From positions 1 through 62,810 of the IMG/VR virus record IMGVR_UViG_3300025652_007521: a DNA stretch of 62,810 bases; one strand, 5' to 3'. This stretch comes from a virus. Positions 1-6,315 of the stretch are shown here, piece after piece. The translations under genes were made by a program, and so were the position numbers. Each line of letters starts with the position of its first letter. Positions within the stretch are counted from its first letter, which is position 1. The notes under the pieces were generated by a model. It saw only the letters and a program-made list of their open reading frames with translations. It ran no database searches and was not told the DNA's origin.

Positions 1-2
1 TA

Positions 3-92
3 GATCAAGATAGTGCGTTTAATCAATCTTATAGTTTAACTCAAAACTGTTTAAACCCTAACGGTTGTTCAATATCGGTATTACAGCAATGA
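3..92 (+). CDS. 3' end of an unknown upstream gene (partial)
   Basis: An open frame enters from the left edge and ends with TGA at 90-92. Only about 29 C-terminal residues are visible, ending SISVLQQ, and they match no family I recognise. The stop overlaps the ATG of the cyclase gene in an ATGA arrangement (89-92). This suggests the two genes are co-transcribed and translationally coupled. It is too short to assign a function. In bacteria CHASE2-cyclase genes often sit beside FecR-type or other sensor genes, but nothing visible here tests that. Confidence 0.5.
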   Translation, partial: DQDSAFNQSYSLTQNCLNPNGCSISVLQQ

Positions 93-1930
93 AATATATA
101 ACTTCCATTTGGTTTACATTTATAATCGTAGCATGTTTAATCGGTTTAAGAGTTAATGACTCTAATATAATACAAGAGTTAAGGTTAACAGTCTTTGATC
201 AATATATTAAATCGATACCTTTAAAAGAATCAAACGATATAGTGTTACTTAATATATCAGAAGAGTCATTAGGTTCATTAGGTCAGTATCCATTCCCTCG
301 CCAAACATATGCTCAAATGATATCTGATCTGCGTAACGCTAATGCTGGTATGATTGCATTCACTATGATGTTTCCAGAAGAAGATAGATTCGGGGGTGAT
401 GAAGTGTTCGCCTCGTGGATTAAAGACAATGGTATTATATTATCGCAAGATGCTGATCCTTCTGGTAGAAGTACAAGTGCACCTTATGTCGGCACTGCTA
501 TCTTTGGTAGAGGTGATCCACTTGATTGGGTTATTAAATACGATGGTCTTGTCACTAATATACCATCACTAGAAGAAGGTGCGTGGGGTCATGGTTTAAT
601 TAACGGCATGCCAGAAGTCGATGGTGTGGTACGAAGAATACCTTTGATCTCTCAAATAAACGATCAGTTATATCCATCACTCGCACTTGAAACAATAAGA
701 GTCATGAATGGTAAACCATCTTATACTGTAAAGGTAAATGAAATAGGTATCGAAGAAATTATATTAAGGCCATTTAGAATACCAACAGATGCGAATGGTT
801 CTATGTGGATCAATCCTAATTATAAGTTTACGGAAATAGACTACGTGTCCAATGTATCTCTACCTGATCTGAAAGGTCGTACTGTTCTGGTGGGGCTAAC
901 GGCCAAAGGTCTAGCTGCTCAGATTCCAACGTCAACTGGATTGCGTTCTGCTCATCAATTGCAAGCTGCTTCAATTTCCACCTTAATGGCGCAAGAAACT
1001 CTTCGTCGTCCCGTGTGGGCGGATCTTCTGGAGATTGTGGGAATGGCAGTTGGAGCTGTACTTCTTCTACTTGCCGTATATTATAGTCCGGTATGGTTTT
1101 CTGGTTCATTATTTGTTGTTCTCACATCATCATTAACTTATGGTTATTGGTATATATGGACAGAGAATAGTATATTATTATCACCACTCTGTTCTATAGT
1201 ATTATTTATAATCACATTTATGAGTGCTTCATTTAATAACTTCTATAAACAGTTTGTTTTACGTCAACAAATTAAGAAGCAGTTTGGTACATATCTATCA
1301 CCTGATATGGTGAATGCATTGCAGAAGGATCCATCGCTATTAAAGCTTGGTGGTGATCGTAAGGAGATGACATTCCTCTTTATGGATATATGTGGCTTCA
1401 CCCCCATATCAGAACACTATAAAAATAACGATGATCCAGAAGGATTGGTTGAATTGGTCAATGAGTTCCTTGATGCGATGACAAAGATTATATTAGCAAA
1501 TGGTGGTACAATCGATAAGTATATGGGTGATTGTATTATGGCGTTTTGGAATGCACCATTAGATTGTCCTAATCACGCTGATATGGCAGTTAAATCAGCA
1601 AGAGAGATAGAAGCTAAAACAAACGAATTAAAAGAAGTTTATAAGGAACGTGGACTACCTGATATAAACGTCGGCACTGGTATTAATACGGGTGATTGCA
1701 TTGTAGGTAATATGGGTAGTGAATCAAGGTTCGATTACTCAGTTATCGGTGATGCTGTAAACCTTGCAGCAAGATTAGAGGCGACAGCAGCTCGCCATGA
1801 ATATAAAGAGTATAAGACTATCATATCGTCCTATACTCGAGATCAATTAGAAGACCCAGATTCTTGCCCAGAAATAGGCAAGATCCATGTAAAAGGTAAG
1901 GAAGAAGAGATAACTATTTACGGGACGTGA
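89..1930 (+). CDS. CHASE2-domain membrane adenylate cyclase (class III)
   Basis: Predicted to make cAMP from ATP at the inner membrane. I see an N-terminal membrane segment (about residues 3-22), an extracytoplasmic CHASE2 sensor (about 25-305), three membrane segments (about 312-378) and a cytoplasmic class III cyclase domain (about 420-613). Catalytic residues are intact: metal-binding Asp433 (FLFMDICGFT) and Asp481, adenine-selecting Lys477 (IDKYMGD), and transition-state Asn558 and Arg562 (VNLAARLE). The second purine-selecting position is Ser551 rather than Asp, as in class IIIb adenylate cyclases. I chose the ATG at 89 because it overlaps the upstream stop (ATGA) and directly begins the first membrane segment; a TTG at 65 would add 8 residues. 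No promoter is visible in the window, so it is probably transcribed from upstream. A full-length sensor cyclase is very unusual in a phage. Confidence 0.9.
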   Translation: MKYITSIWFTFIIVACLIGLRVNDSNIIQELRLTVFDQYIKSIPLKESNDIVLLNISEESLGSLGQYPFPRQTYAQMISDLRNANAGMIAFTMMFPEEDRFGGDEVFASWIKDNGIILSQDADPSGRSTSAPYVGTAIFGRGDPLDWVIKYDGLVTNIPSLEEGAWGHGLINGMPEVDGVVRRIPLISQINDQLYPSLALETIRVMNGKPSYTVKVNEIGIEEIILRPFRIPTDANGSMWINPNYKFTEIDYVSNVSLPDLKGRTVLVGLTAKGLAAQIPTSTGLRSAHQLQAASISTLMAQETLRRPVWADLLEIVGMAVGAVLLLLAVYYSPVWFSGSLFVVLTSSLTYGYWYIWTENSILLSPLCSIVLFIITFMSASFNNFYKQFVLRQQIKKQFGTYLSPDMVNALQKDPSLLKLGGDRKEMTFLFMDICGFTPISEHYKNNDDPEGLVELVNEFLDAMTKIILANGGTIDKYMGDCIMAFWNAPLDCPNHADMAVKSAREIEAKTNELKEVYKERGLPDINVGTGINTGDCIVGNMGSESRFDYSVIGDAVNLAARLEATAARHEYKEYKTIISSYTRDQLEDPDSCPEIGKIHVKGKEEEITIYGT

Positions 1931-1950
1931 CCAATTATTTAGTTTTGGTC
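1929..1950 (+). other. Hairpin at the end of the cyclase gene
   Basis: GACCAA (1929-1934) and TTGGTC (1945-1950) form a 6-bp stem that starts inside the cyclase stop codon. There is no T-tract after it, so it is not a standard intrinsic terminator. It may act as an mRNA 3'-end stabiliser, or be chance. Confidence 0.3.
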
Positions 1951-1961
1951 TCACTTAAAGG

Positions 1962-1990
1962 TGTACAAACGTGCTTATATGTAGTATAAT
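1962..1990 (+). promoter_or_regulatory. Sigma70-like promoter P1
   Basis: The -35 element is TGTACA (1962-1967), the spacer is 17 nt, and the -10 element is a perfect TATAAT (1985-1990). It drives the 2020-2843 genes. The downstream gene has a strong AAAGGAG Shine-Dalgarno before ATG 2020. Confidence 0.75.
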
Positions 1991-2019
1991 AGCTATATAA
2001 ATTAATCAAAGGAGACATT

Positions 2020-2433
2020 ATGCTTATTCATGTTACAGGTTCTACCAAAGACAAAAGAGCTCTGGCGCAAAAAACCGTAGCATGGTCTATTAAAAAGCTT
2101 GGCCTTAATAGAATGTCTTCTTTAAGTATTGATGTCATATTACGTAAAATGAAAAAAGATGAGTACGGTTACTGTAATATTATCGAAAGCAACAGAAGCT
2201 TTATTATCGATGTGAATAAAAACGTTTCACTAAAAGATTTTGTTTCAACCATTATTCACGAAATGGTACATGTAAAACAATTTGCAAGGAATGAAATGAG
2301 TGCATACGGCATGCGTTGGAAAACAAAAACCGTTTCAGAAAATACAAAGTATGTAGATCTTCCGTGGGAAAAAGAAGCTTACAAACTTGAAGCAAAACTA
2401 ATTGAATTAATTTGGAAAGAGAATATATTATGA
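2020..2433 (+). CDS. Zincin-type metalloprotease-like protein
   Basis: 137 aa. A metal-binding HExxH motif is visible as His80-Glu81-Met-Val-His84, preceded by a hydrophobic strand or helix. A downstream Trp-Glu-Lys-Glu-Ala segment (about residues 119-123) could supply the third zinc ligand, as in small gluzincins such as SprT- or DUF955-like proteins. The substrate is unknown; phage proteins of this type could act on host regulators or on virion precursors. It is the first gene after promoter P1, has a strong Shine-Dalgarno (AAAGGAG), and overlaps the next gene by an ATGA. The fold assignment rests on the motif alone. Confidence 0.6.
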   Translation: MLIHVTGSTKDKRALAQKTVAWSIKKLGLNRMSSLSIDVILRKMKKDEYGYCNIIESNRSFIIDVNKNVSLKDFVSTIIHEMVHVKQFARNEMSAYGMRWKTKTVSENTKYVDLPWEKEAYKLEAKLIELIWKENIL

Positions 2434-2636
2434 ACCCAGTATACAATGACTTTATATCAGATCGCATTAAGAATGCACTTGTCGAATCATCAGTTGATGA
2501 TGCAATTATCCATGATGTAAGTGGTCCTCACATGGACTTGGATCCTGAAGAAGGCTTCCTTGTATCATTAAAGCGTACCATTAAGGTTATGGACGAAAAC
2601 GGAAACACTTACAAAATCACTATTGAGAAGGACTAA
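2430..2636 (+). CDS. Small acidic phage protein, unknown function
   Basis: 68 aa, acidic, with a C-terminal stretch of alternating hydrophobic and charged residues (VSLKRTIKVMDENGNTYKI) that looks like a beta-hairpin. The start was set at ATG 2430 because it overlaps the preceding stop as ATGA, implying translational coupling to the zincin-like gene. A TTG at 2412 in the same frame would add six residues but lacks support. I do not recognise the family. Confidence 0.65.
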   Translation: MNPVYNDFISDRIKNALVESSVDDAIIHDVSGPHMDLDPEEGFLVSLKRTIKVMDENGNTYKITIEKD

Positions 2637-2639
2637 ATT

Positions 2640-2843
2640 ATGTTAGTATATAGAACAAACATTATTACCGATGAAGTTAAGTCAATGGACTTACCAGTAA
2701 CTCAAAAGCAACTTGATATATACGAGAATACAAACACTCTCGTTCAAGATGTTTTTCCTGATCTAACTGCAGACCAACGCGAGTTTCTTATTTCCGGAAT
2801 GACACCTAATGATTTTACTTTACTATGTGAAGATAATTTTTAA
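2640..2843 (+). CDS. Small conserved phage protein with a DQREFLISG motif
   Basis: 67 aa. The core (LPVTQKQLDIYE, then VQDVFPDLTADQREFLISGMTPNDF) resembles a small protein found in many tailed phages, with a pattern like PVT..QL..W....LIQ..FP.L...EREFLISG.TP.E. No function is established for that family as far as I know. The gene starts three bases after the preceding stop and is the last of the P1-driven trio. An independent promoter (P2) follows it. Confidence 0.7.
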   Translation: MLVYRTNIITDEVKSMDLPVTQKQLDIYENTNTLVQDVFPDLTADQREFLISGMTPNDFTLLCEDNF

Positions 2844-2862
2844 AAATAATTGTAAAAAACTG

Positions 2863-2891
2863 TTTACATTGCTTTAAAACTGTGTTATAAT
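2863..2891 (+). promoter_or_regulatory. Sigma70-like promoter P2, extended -10
   Basis: TTTACA (2863-2868), a 17-nt spacer, then TATAAT (2886-2891) with the extended -10 TGT at 2883-2885. About 30 nt from the -35 through the -10 is nearly identical to promoter P3 at 3488-3516. The spacer contains a TTGCTTTA string like a T4 MotA box, but it lies closer to the -10 than in T4 middle promoters. Confidence 0.85.
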
Positions 2892-2919
2892 ACACATTAT
2901 ATTATACAAGGATTACATT

Positions 2920-3186
2920 ATGACAAAACCTCTTACTCAAGCTCAACGTTTACGTATGATCAAAAAAGCTCACAAAAATGTTGTGAAGAAACAAAAAGTC
3001 TCTGAACGTAAAGCGCTCCAAGAAACACGAGCTCTCACTAAAGCTGTTAAAAAGGCTGGTCAACATGCACCAAAAAATCTTGATGCGTTTAGCGAAGAAA
3101 GCATGTATTACAGTGACAAGGAAGTAAACGATTACATTAAAGGATCTTCGATATACGAATCATATCAATCTATGCAGGACGAATGA
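2920..3186 (+). CDS. Small basic protein, unknown function
   Basis: 88 aa. The N-terminal 55 residues are strongly basic and helical (many Lys/Arg, including KKAHKNVVKKQKVSERK), which could bind nucleic acid or a host protein. The C-terminal third is acidic with several Tyr and Ser. It has its own promoter (P2) and an AAGGA Shine-Dalgarno. The family is not recognised. Its early-type promoter suggests a role in takeover or regulation, but that is inference. Confidence 0.6.
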   Translation: MTKPLTQAQRLRMIKKAHKNVVKKQKVSERKALQETRALTKAVKKAGQHAPKNLDAFSEESMYYSDKEVNDYIKGSSIYESYQSMQDE

Positions 3187-3187
3187 T

Positions 3188-3484
3188 ATGATGTATACTA
3201 ATTCATTGCGTTATGACATACATGGTCGTAAGCGTAAATCAAAGGCACTTAATACTACTAAAAAGTATAAGCCAGAATTTAAGCCAATGGAAGTAAAGTC
3301 AGTACATCCATCTTATGAGGATAGACAAGAATATAAGTCTGCTCCTCTTACGCCACCTCAAAATACCGTACAGGATGATTCTTATAAAAAAGAAATCTCA
3401 GCGCAATATACTGTATCAATTGCTTTTAACAAAGGTGCGTATCAAGTAGTTCCAAACAGCGATATTAAACACATTGGAAAATAA
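3188..3484 (+). CDS. Small protein, unknown function
   Basis: 98 aa, hydrophilic, Lys/Tyr/Pro-rich and probably partly disordered. The start could be ATG 3188 or ATG 3191; both lie just after the stop of the upstream gene, with which it forms an operon from P2. The C-terminal 35 residues (SAQYTVSIAFNKGAYQVVPNSDIKHIGK) look like a small folded beta unit. I do not recognise the family. Promoter P3 starts immediately after its stop codon. Confidence 0.6.
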   Translation: MMYTNSLRYDIHGRKRKSKALNTTKKYKPEFKPMEVKSVHPSYEDRQEYKSAPLTPPQNTVQDDSYKKEISAQYTVSIAFNKGAYQVVPNSDIKHIGK

Positions 3485-3487
3485 TTG

Positions 3488-3516
3488 TTTACATTACTTT
3501 AAAAGTATGATATAAT
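3488..3516 (+). promoter_or_regulatory. Sigma70-like promoter P3, extended -10
   Basis: TTTACA (3488-3493), a 17-nt spacer, then TATAAT (3511-3516) with extended -10 TGA (3508-3510). It closely matches P2 across the whole element. It drives the 391-aa gene and probably gp33, the nucleotidyltransferase and gp59, because those genes overlap or nearly abut. Confidence 0.85.
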
Positions 3517-3540
3517 ATAGTTATTATATAGGAGACAGAT

Positions 3541-4716
3541 ATGTCAGTACAATTAGATAAGCAACGTGCCAAAGGCAGAAAGAATCGAACATCAATTGAA
3601 AGTCAATACCTTGGTCCAATGCCAGTCTTTGATGCAACCACCACCCCCGATCTAGATAAAGATTACAATGGCTATTGGAATGCGTGGAGTAAAGCTGCAA
3701 ACTGGTTTAATTACAAGTTCAGTGGTAAAGACTTTAAAGCGTATGCTATTAGTTATGCAACTGAATATCTAAAAGTTTCCAAAGATGATCTACGTAACTT
3801 AAAGAAAGTTAAAGATGATAAGTTCCTACCAGTCTCTAAGCTAACTGCTATTCACTTTACTGGTTTTAATTATCACTCTGATGAACGTACTCTTATTGAA
3901 AACTCTATTAAAGCTCTTATTGATATCGGTAAACAAATTGCAGAAGAAGTTGTAGAAGATACGGCTGAACCTAAGGTAGTTATATCGATTCAAGATCGTA
4001 TGCGTACTAAAATGATGGAAACACTCTATGCTGAGTTTGATGAAACTGTTATTGAACCTTGGCTTGATGATAATTTCTCTTCTACGTTTGACGCATTCAA
4101 TGCGATTAAGCGACATGGTATTAAAGGTCCTGGTGTTAAAATGTTTGCTGATCAGGTAAAGCCATTGTATGATGAATTAAATGATGCATACAATAAAGAC
4201 TGTGAACAAGCTGTGGAAGGTTATTCACATTGGTCAAGACCACAACTAAAGAAAGCCATCAAGCAACTCGAAACAGTTTTATCTGATATCGAAAAAACTC
4301 AAATGGCAAATAAGGCTGTACGTAAGACACGTGCTATTAAACCTAAAGCATCTGATAAGCAAGTAGCTAAGCTTAATTATCTTAAAGATGATAATGCTAG
4401 TAAGCTAGCGTCCATCAGTCCTATTCAGATCCCAGGCGCTAAGGTCTTATATGTCTATAACGTTAAGCAAAAGAAGCTTACAGAGTTCGTTACAGATAAC
4501 TCTGCAGGGTTTATGGTATCAGGTTCAACACTTAAAAACTTTGATACTACATTGAGTAGATCATGTGGCCTTCGAAAGCCTGATGATATACTACCACAGA
4601 TTCTTAAGAAGACTCAGAAGCAGATTGATAATGTCTTTAAGGGACTCACCACGAAGGTCAGTGTTCCAGCTGGTCGAATCAACAAGGATTGTATATTACT
4701 GAGGGTTATGAATTGA
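3541..4716 (+). CDS. Conserved-looking 391-aa phage protein, unknown function
   Basis: A soluble, mostly helical, charged protein with no signal peptide or membrane segment. Residues 20-120 contain aromatic patches (YWNAWSKAANWFNYKFSGKDFKAY). A central helical region is followed by a Lys-rich linker (about 255-285) and a C-terminal beta-rich domain (about 300-391) with the segment PGAKVLYVYNVKQKKL. It has a good Shine-Dalgarno (GGAGA) and its own promoter P3. It heads an apparent operon with gp33, the nucleotidyltransferase and gp59, which suggests a link to replication or late transcription. I cannot assign a function. Confidence 0.75.
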   Translation: MSVQLDKQRAKGRKNRTSIESQYLGPMPVFDATTTPDLDKDYNGYWNAWSKAANWFNYKFSGKDFKAYAISYATEYLKVSKDDLRNLKKVKDDKFLPVSKLTAIHFTGFNYHSDERTLIENSIKALIDIGKQIAEEVVEDTAEPKVVISIQDRMRTKMMETLYAEFDETVIEPWLDDNFSSTFDAFNAIKRHGIKGPGVKMFADQVKPLYDELNDAYNKDCEQAVEGYSHWSRPQLKKAIKQLETVLSDIEKTQMANKAVRKTRAIKPKASDKQVAKLNYLKDDNASKLASISPIQIPGAKVLYVYNVKQKKLTEFVTDNSAGFMVSGSTLKNFDTTLSRSCGLRKPDDILPQILKKTQKQIDNVFKGLTTKVSVPAGRINKDCILLRVMN

Positions 4717-4955
4717 GTGAATTAGAAGATTATAAAATCATGACAAAGAAACGATTCTCTGCTGCAGTTGAATCAATTGTTATAACTAAACGGCTAAGTT
4801 ATATTGATGCTATTACAGACTTAGCTGAAGAAAGAATGATGGACTATGCAAATGTAAAAAGGTTACTATCAGACTCCATTAAACAAAAGCTTGAAGTAGA
4901 AGCAGCTGAATTAAGATTAATAAAAGTAGAAACAGGAAATAAGTTACCATTATGA
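4713..4955 (+). CDS. 33: Late-transcription co-activator gp33
   Basis: T4 gp33 bridges host RNA polymerase and the sliding clamp to activate late promoters. This protein has the family core (FSAAVESIVITKRLSYIDAI, then a run ending VEAAELRL) and a hydrophobic C-terminus (GNKLPL) like the clamp-binding tail of T4 gp33 (LDFLL). The TTG at 4713 is my preferred start: it overlaps the upstream TGA and has GAGG eight bases upstream. ATG 4740 would give a 71-residue core protein, and an earlier TTG at 4689 lies well inside the upstream gene. Its presence fits the many TATAAATA late promoters in this window. Confidence 0.75.
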   Translation: MSELEDYKIMTKKRFSAAVESIVITKRLSYIDAITDLAEERMMDYANVKRLLSDSIKQKLEVEAAELRLIKVETGNKLPL

Positions 4956-5365
4956 AAGTAGGATTTACTTGTAGTACATTTGATTTATTACATGCTGGTC
5001 ATGTACAAATGTTACGTGAAGCAAAAAACCATTGTGATTACTTATTGGTAGGATTACAAGTAGATCCTAGTCTTGATAGAAAAGAAAAGAATCAACCTGT
5101 ACAAACCATTATTGAACGCTATACACAACTCAAAGCAGTCGGTTATGTAGACGAGATTATTCCATACGGAACAGAGCAAGACCTTGAAGATATATTATCA
5201 ATGTATGCTATTAATGTTCGTATACTAGGTGAAGAGTATCGTGATAAAGATTTTACCGGTAAGGATATATGTCGTAAGCGTGATATTGATTTGTACTTTA
5301 ATAAACGAGATCATCGGTTTAGTTCAAGTGATCTTAGAAACAGAGTATGTACCAAAACTATTTAA
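4952..5365 (+). CDS. TagD-like nucleotidyltransferase (cytidylyltransferase family)
   Basis: 137 aa, a complete single-domain member of the HxGH nucleotidyltransferase family. It has the N-terminal GFTCSTFDLLHAGHVQML motif that binds the nucleotide triphosphate, and a C-terminal FSSSDLRNRV corresponding to the family STT/S-x-x-R motif. Homologues such as glycerol-3-phosphate cytidylyltransferase (TagD) activate a phosphorylated small molecule with CTP. The substrate here is unknown. It overlaps gp33 by ATGA and precedes gp59, so it is embedded in the replication operon. It could make an activated precursor for DNA, glycan or lipid modification; this is inference. Confidence 0.85.
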   Translation: MKVGFTCSTFDLLHAGHVQMLREAKNHCDYLLVGLQVDPSLDRKEKNQPVQTIIERYTQLKAVGYVDEIIPYGTEQDLEDILSMYAINVRILGEEYRDKDFTGKDICRKRDIDLYFNKRDHRFSSSDLRNRVCTKTI

Positions 5366-5387
5366 TTAAACAACAAAGGAAACAACA

Positions 5388-5645
5388 ATGAGTATTATTA
5401 TTCCATCATCACCCGCAGATCGTAAGACCATTAAAGATGCAATGACTGAAATTTCTAATTCAATGGTTCGTATCGAAGGTGAAAAAGCTTTTATCAAAGA
5501 AGCAATTGAAGAACTAAATGATAAAGTTGATATCGATAAGAAGTATCTAAATAAGCTGGCTCGAGTATATCATAAACAAACTCTTGCTCAAGCCACTGCA
5601 GAAATGGAAGACCTAGAAGCACTATATGAGTCTTGCCTTAAGTAA
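5388..5645 (+). CDS. Small helical protein, unknown function
   Basis: 85 aa, almost wholly helical with heptad-like spacing of hydrophobics (NSMVRIEGEKAFIKEAIEEL), so a coiled coil is likely. An AAAGGA Shine-Dalgarno precedes ATG 5388. It lies directly upstream of gp59, with one base between its stop and my chosen gp59 start. In some T4-like phages small helical proteins sit here, but I cannot name a family. A role tied to replication or late transcription is inferred only from position. Confidence 0.65.
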   Translation: MSIIIPSSPADRKTIKDAMTEISNSMVRIEGEKAFIKEAIEELNDKVDIDKKYLNKLARVYHKQTLAQATAEMEDLEALYESCLK

Positions 5646-5646
5646 A

Positions 5647-6234
5647 ATGGATCCATTCGAGTCTTATAAACTGTATAACGCATTAAAGCTACATTTTGAA
5701 ACAGATGGGTATGATGCTGTTAAGTACCGTTATAAGACTCGGGTGAATCCTCAATCTTTCTTTAAACGTAGAGACAAGTATTTCTTTGCTAAGCTGGGTA
5801 AGACATACGGTAAAGATCTTGTTAAGTATTATGTGTCTAACTTTATAAAGGATGTAGGATATGTAGGTGATATGCTAGGTCCTGATGGAGAAGCTAACTA
5901 TAATGATATGATGAAGGTACATGAATCTTTATCGTATAGGTTTAAAAATGATATAAATATATTATCATCAATGGTCAACTCATTTGATGAATTGCTAGAG
6001 TGTCAAGATAACGAATACCCAGTAGTTATTAAAGCATTCATGCAAGAAGAAATTTGTTTAGAAACTGTGGTCATACTAAATAAACTCACAAGGTTTATTG
6101 ATAGGGCAGATAAACAAATAACCGAGACTATCATGTGGCCTGATATCTCACGTAAAGTTCATAAATACGATCCATACGTTTCGATTGACCGAGACAAAAT
6201 GAAAAAGATTGTAATGAAGTCCTTTACAAATTAG
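5647..6234 (+). CDS. 59: Replicative helicase loader gp59
   Basis: T4 gp59 loads helicase gp41 onto gp32-coated forks. The match is clear through the N-terminal half: a MDPFESYKLYNALKLHF start, then KYRYKTRVNPQSFFKRRDKYFFAKL, which parallels the T4 gp59 segment containing QKRRDKYFFQKL. The C-terminal helical half (FMQEEICLETVVILNKLTRFID) also parallels T4. I set the start at ATG 5647, just after the upstream stop; an in-frame ATG at 5626 would overlap the previous gene and add seven residues. Length (195 aa) is close to T4 gp59 (217 aa). It sits immediately before its partner gp32. Confidence 0.9.
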   Translation: MDPFESYKLYNALKLHFETDGYDAVKYRYKTRVNPQSFFKRRDKYFFAKLGKTYGKDLVKYYVSNFIKDVGYVGDMLGPDGEANYNDMMKVHESLSYRFKNDINILSSMVNSFDELLECQDNEYPVVIKAFMQEEICLETVVILNKLTRFIDRADKQITETIMWPDISRKVHKYDPYVSIDRDKMKKIVMKSFTN

Positions 6235-6251
6235 TGATAATGTGTTATAAT
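6223..6251 (+). promoter_or_regulatory. Sigma70-like promoter P4 for gp32
   Basis: TTTACA (6223-6228), a 17-nt spacer, then TATAAT (6246-6251) with extended -10 TGT (6243-6245). The -35 lies inside the last codons of gp59. The predicted leader of about 58 nt is A-rich with no obvious pseudoknot, unlike the autoregulatory leader of T4 gene 32. Confidence 0.85.
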
Positions 6252-6315
6252 ATAATCTATATTATGTATAAAGTGGATAATTCAGACAATACAAAACATA
6301 CATCGGAGAAAAAAT

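Noticed and set aside
1929-1950. Hairpin after the cyclase gene as a terminator
   Set aside because: No T-tract follows, so I list it only as a hairpin.
2868-2891. MotA-box-type middle promoter in P2
   Set aside because: TTGCTTTA is present but is only about nine bases from the -10 rather than the 11 to 13 of T4, and the good TTTACA -35 makes a sigma70 promoter the better call.
5952-5959. TATAAATA inside gp59
   Set aside because: A perfect box, but it lies mid-gene in the early/middle block with no gene start close by. Probably chance in AT-rich coding sequence.
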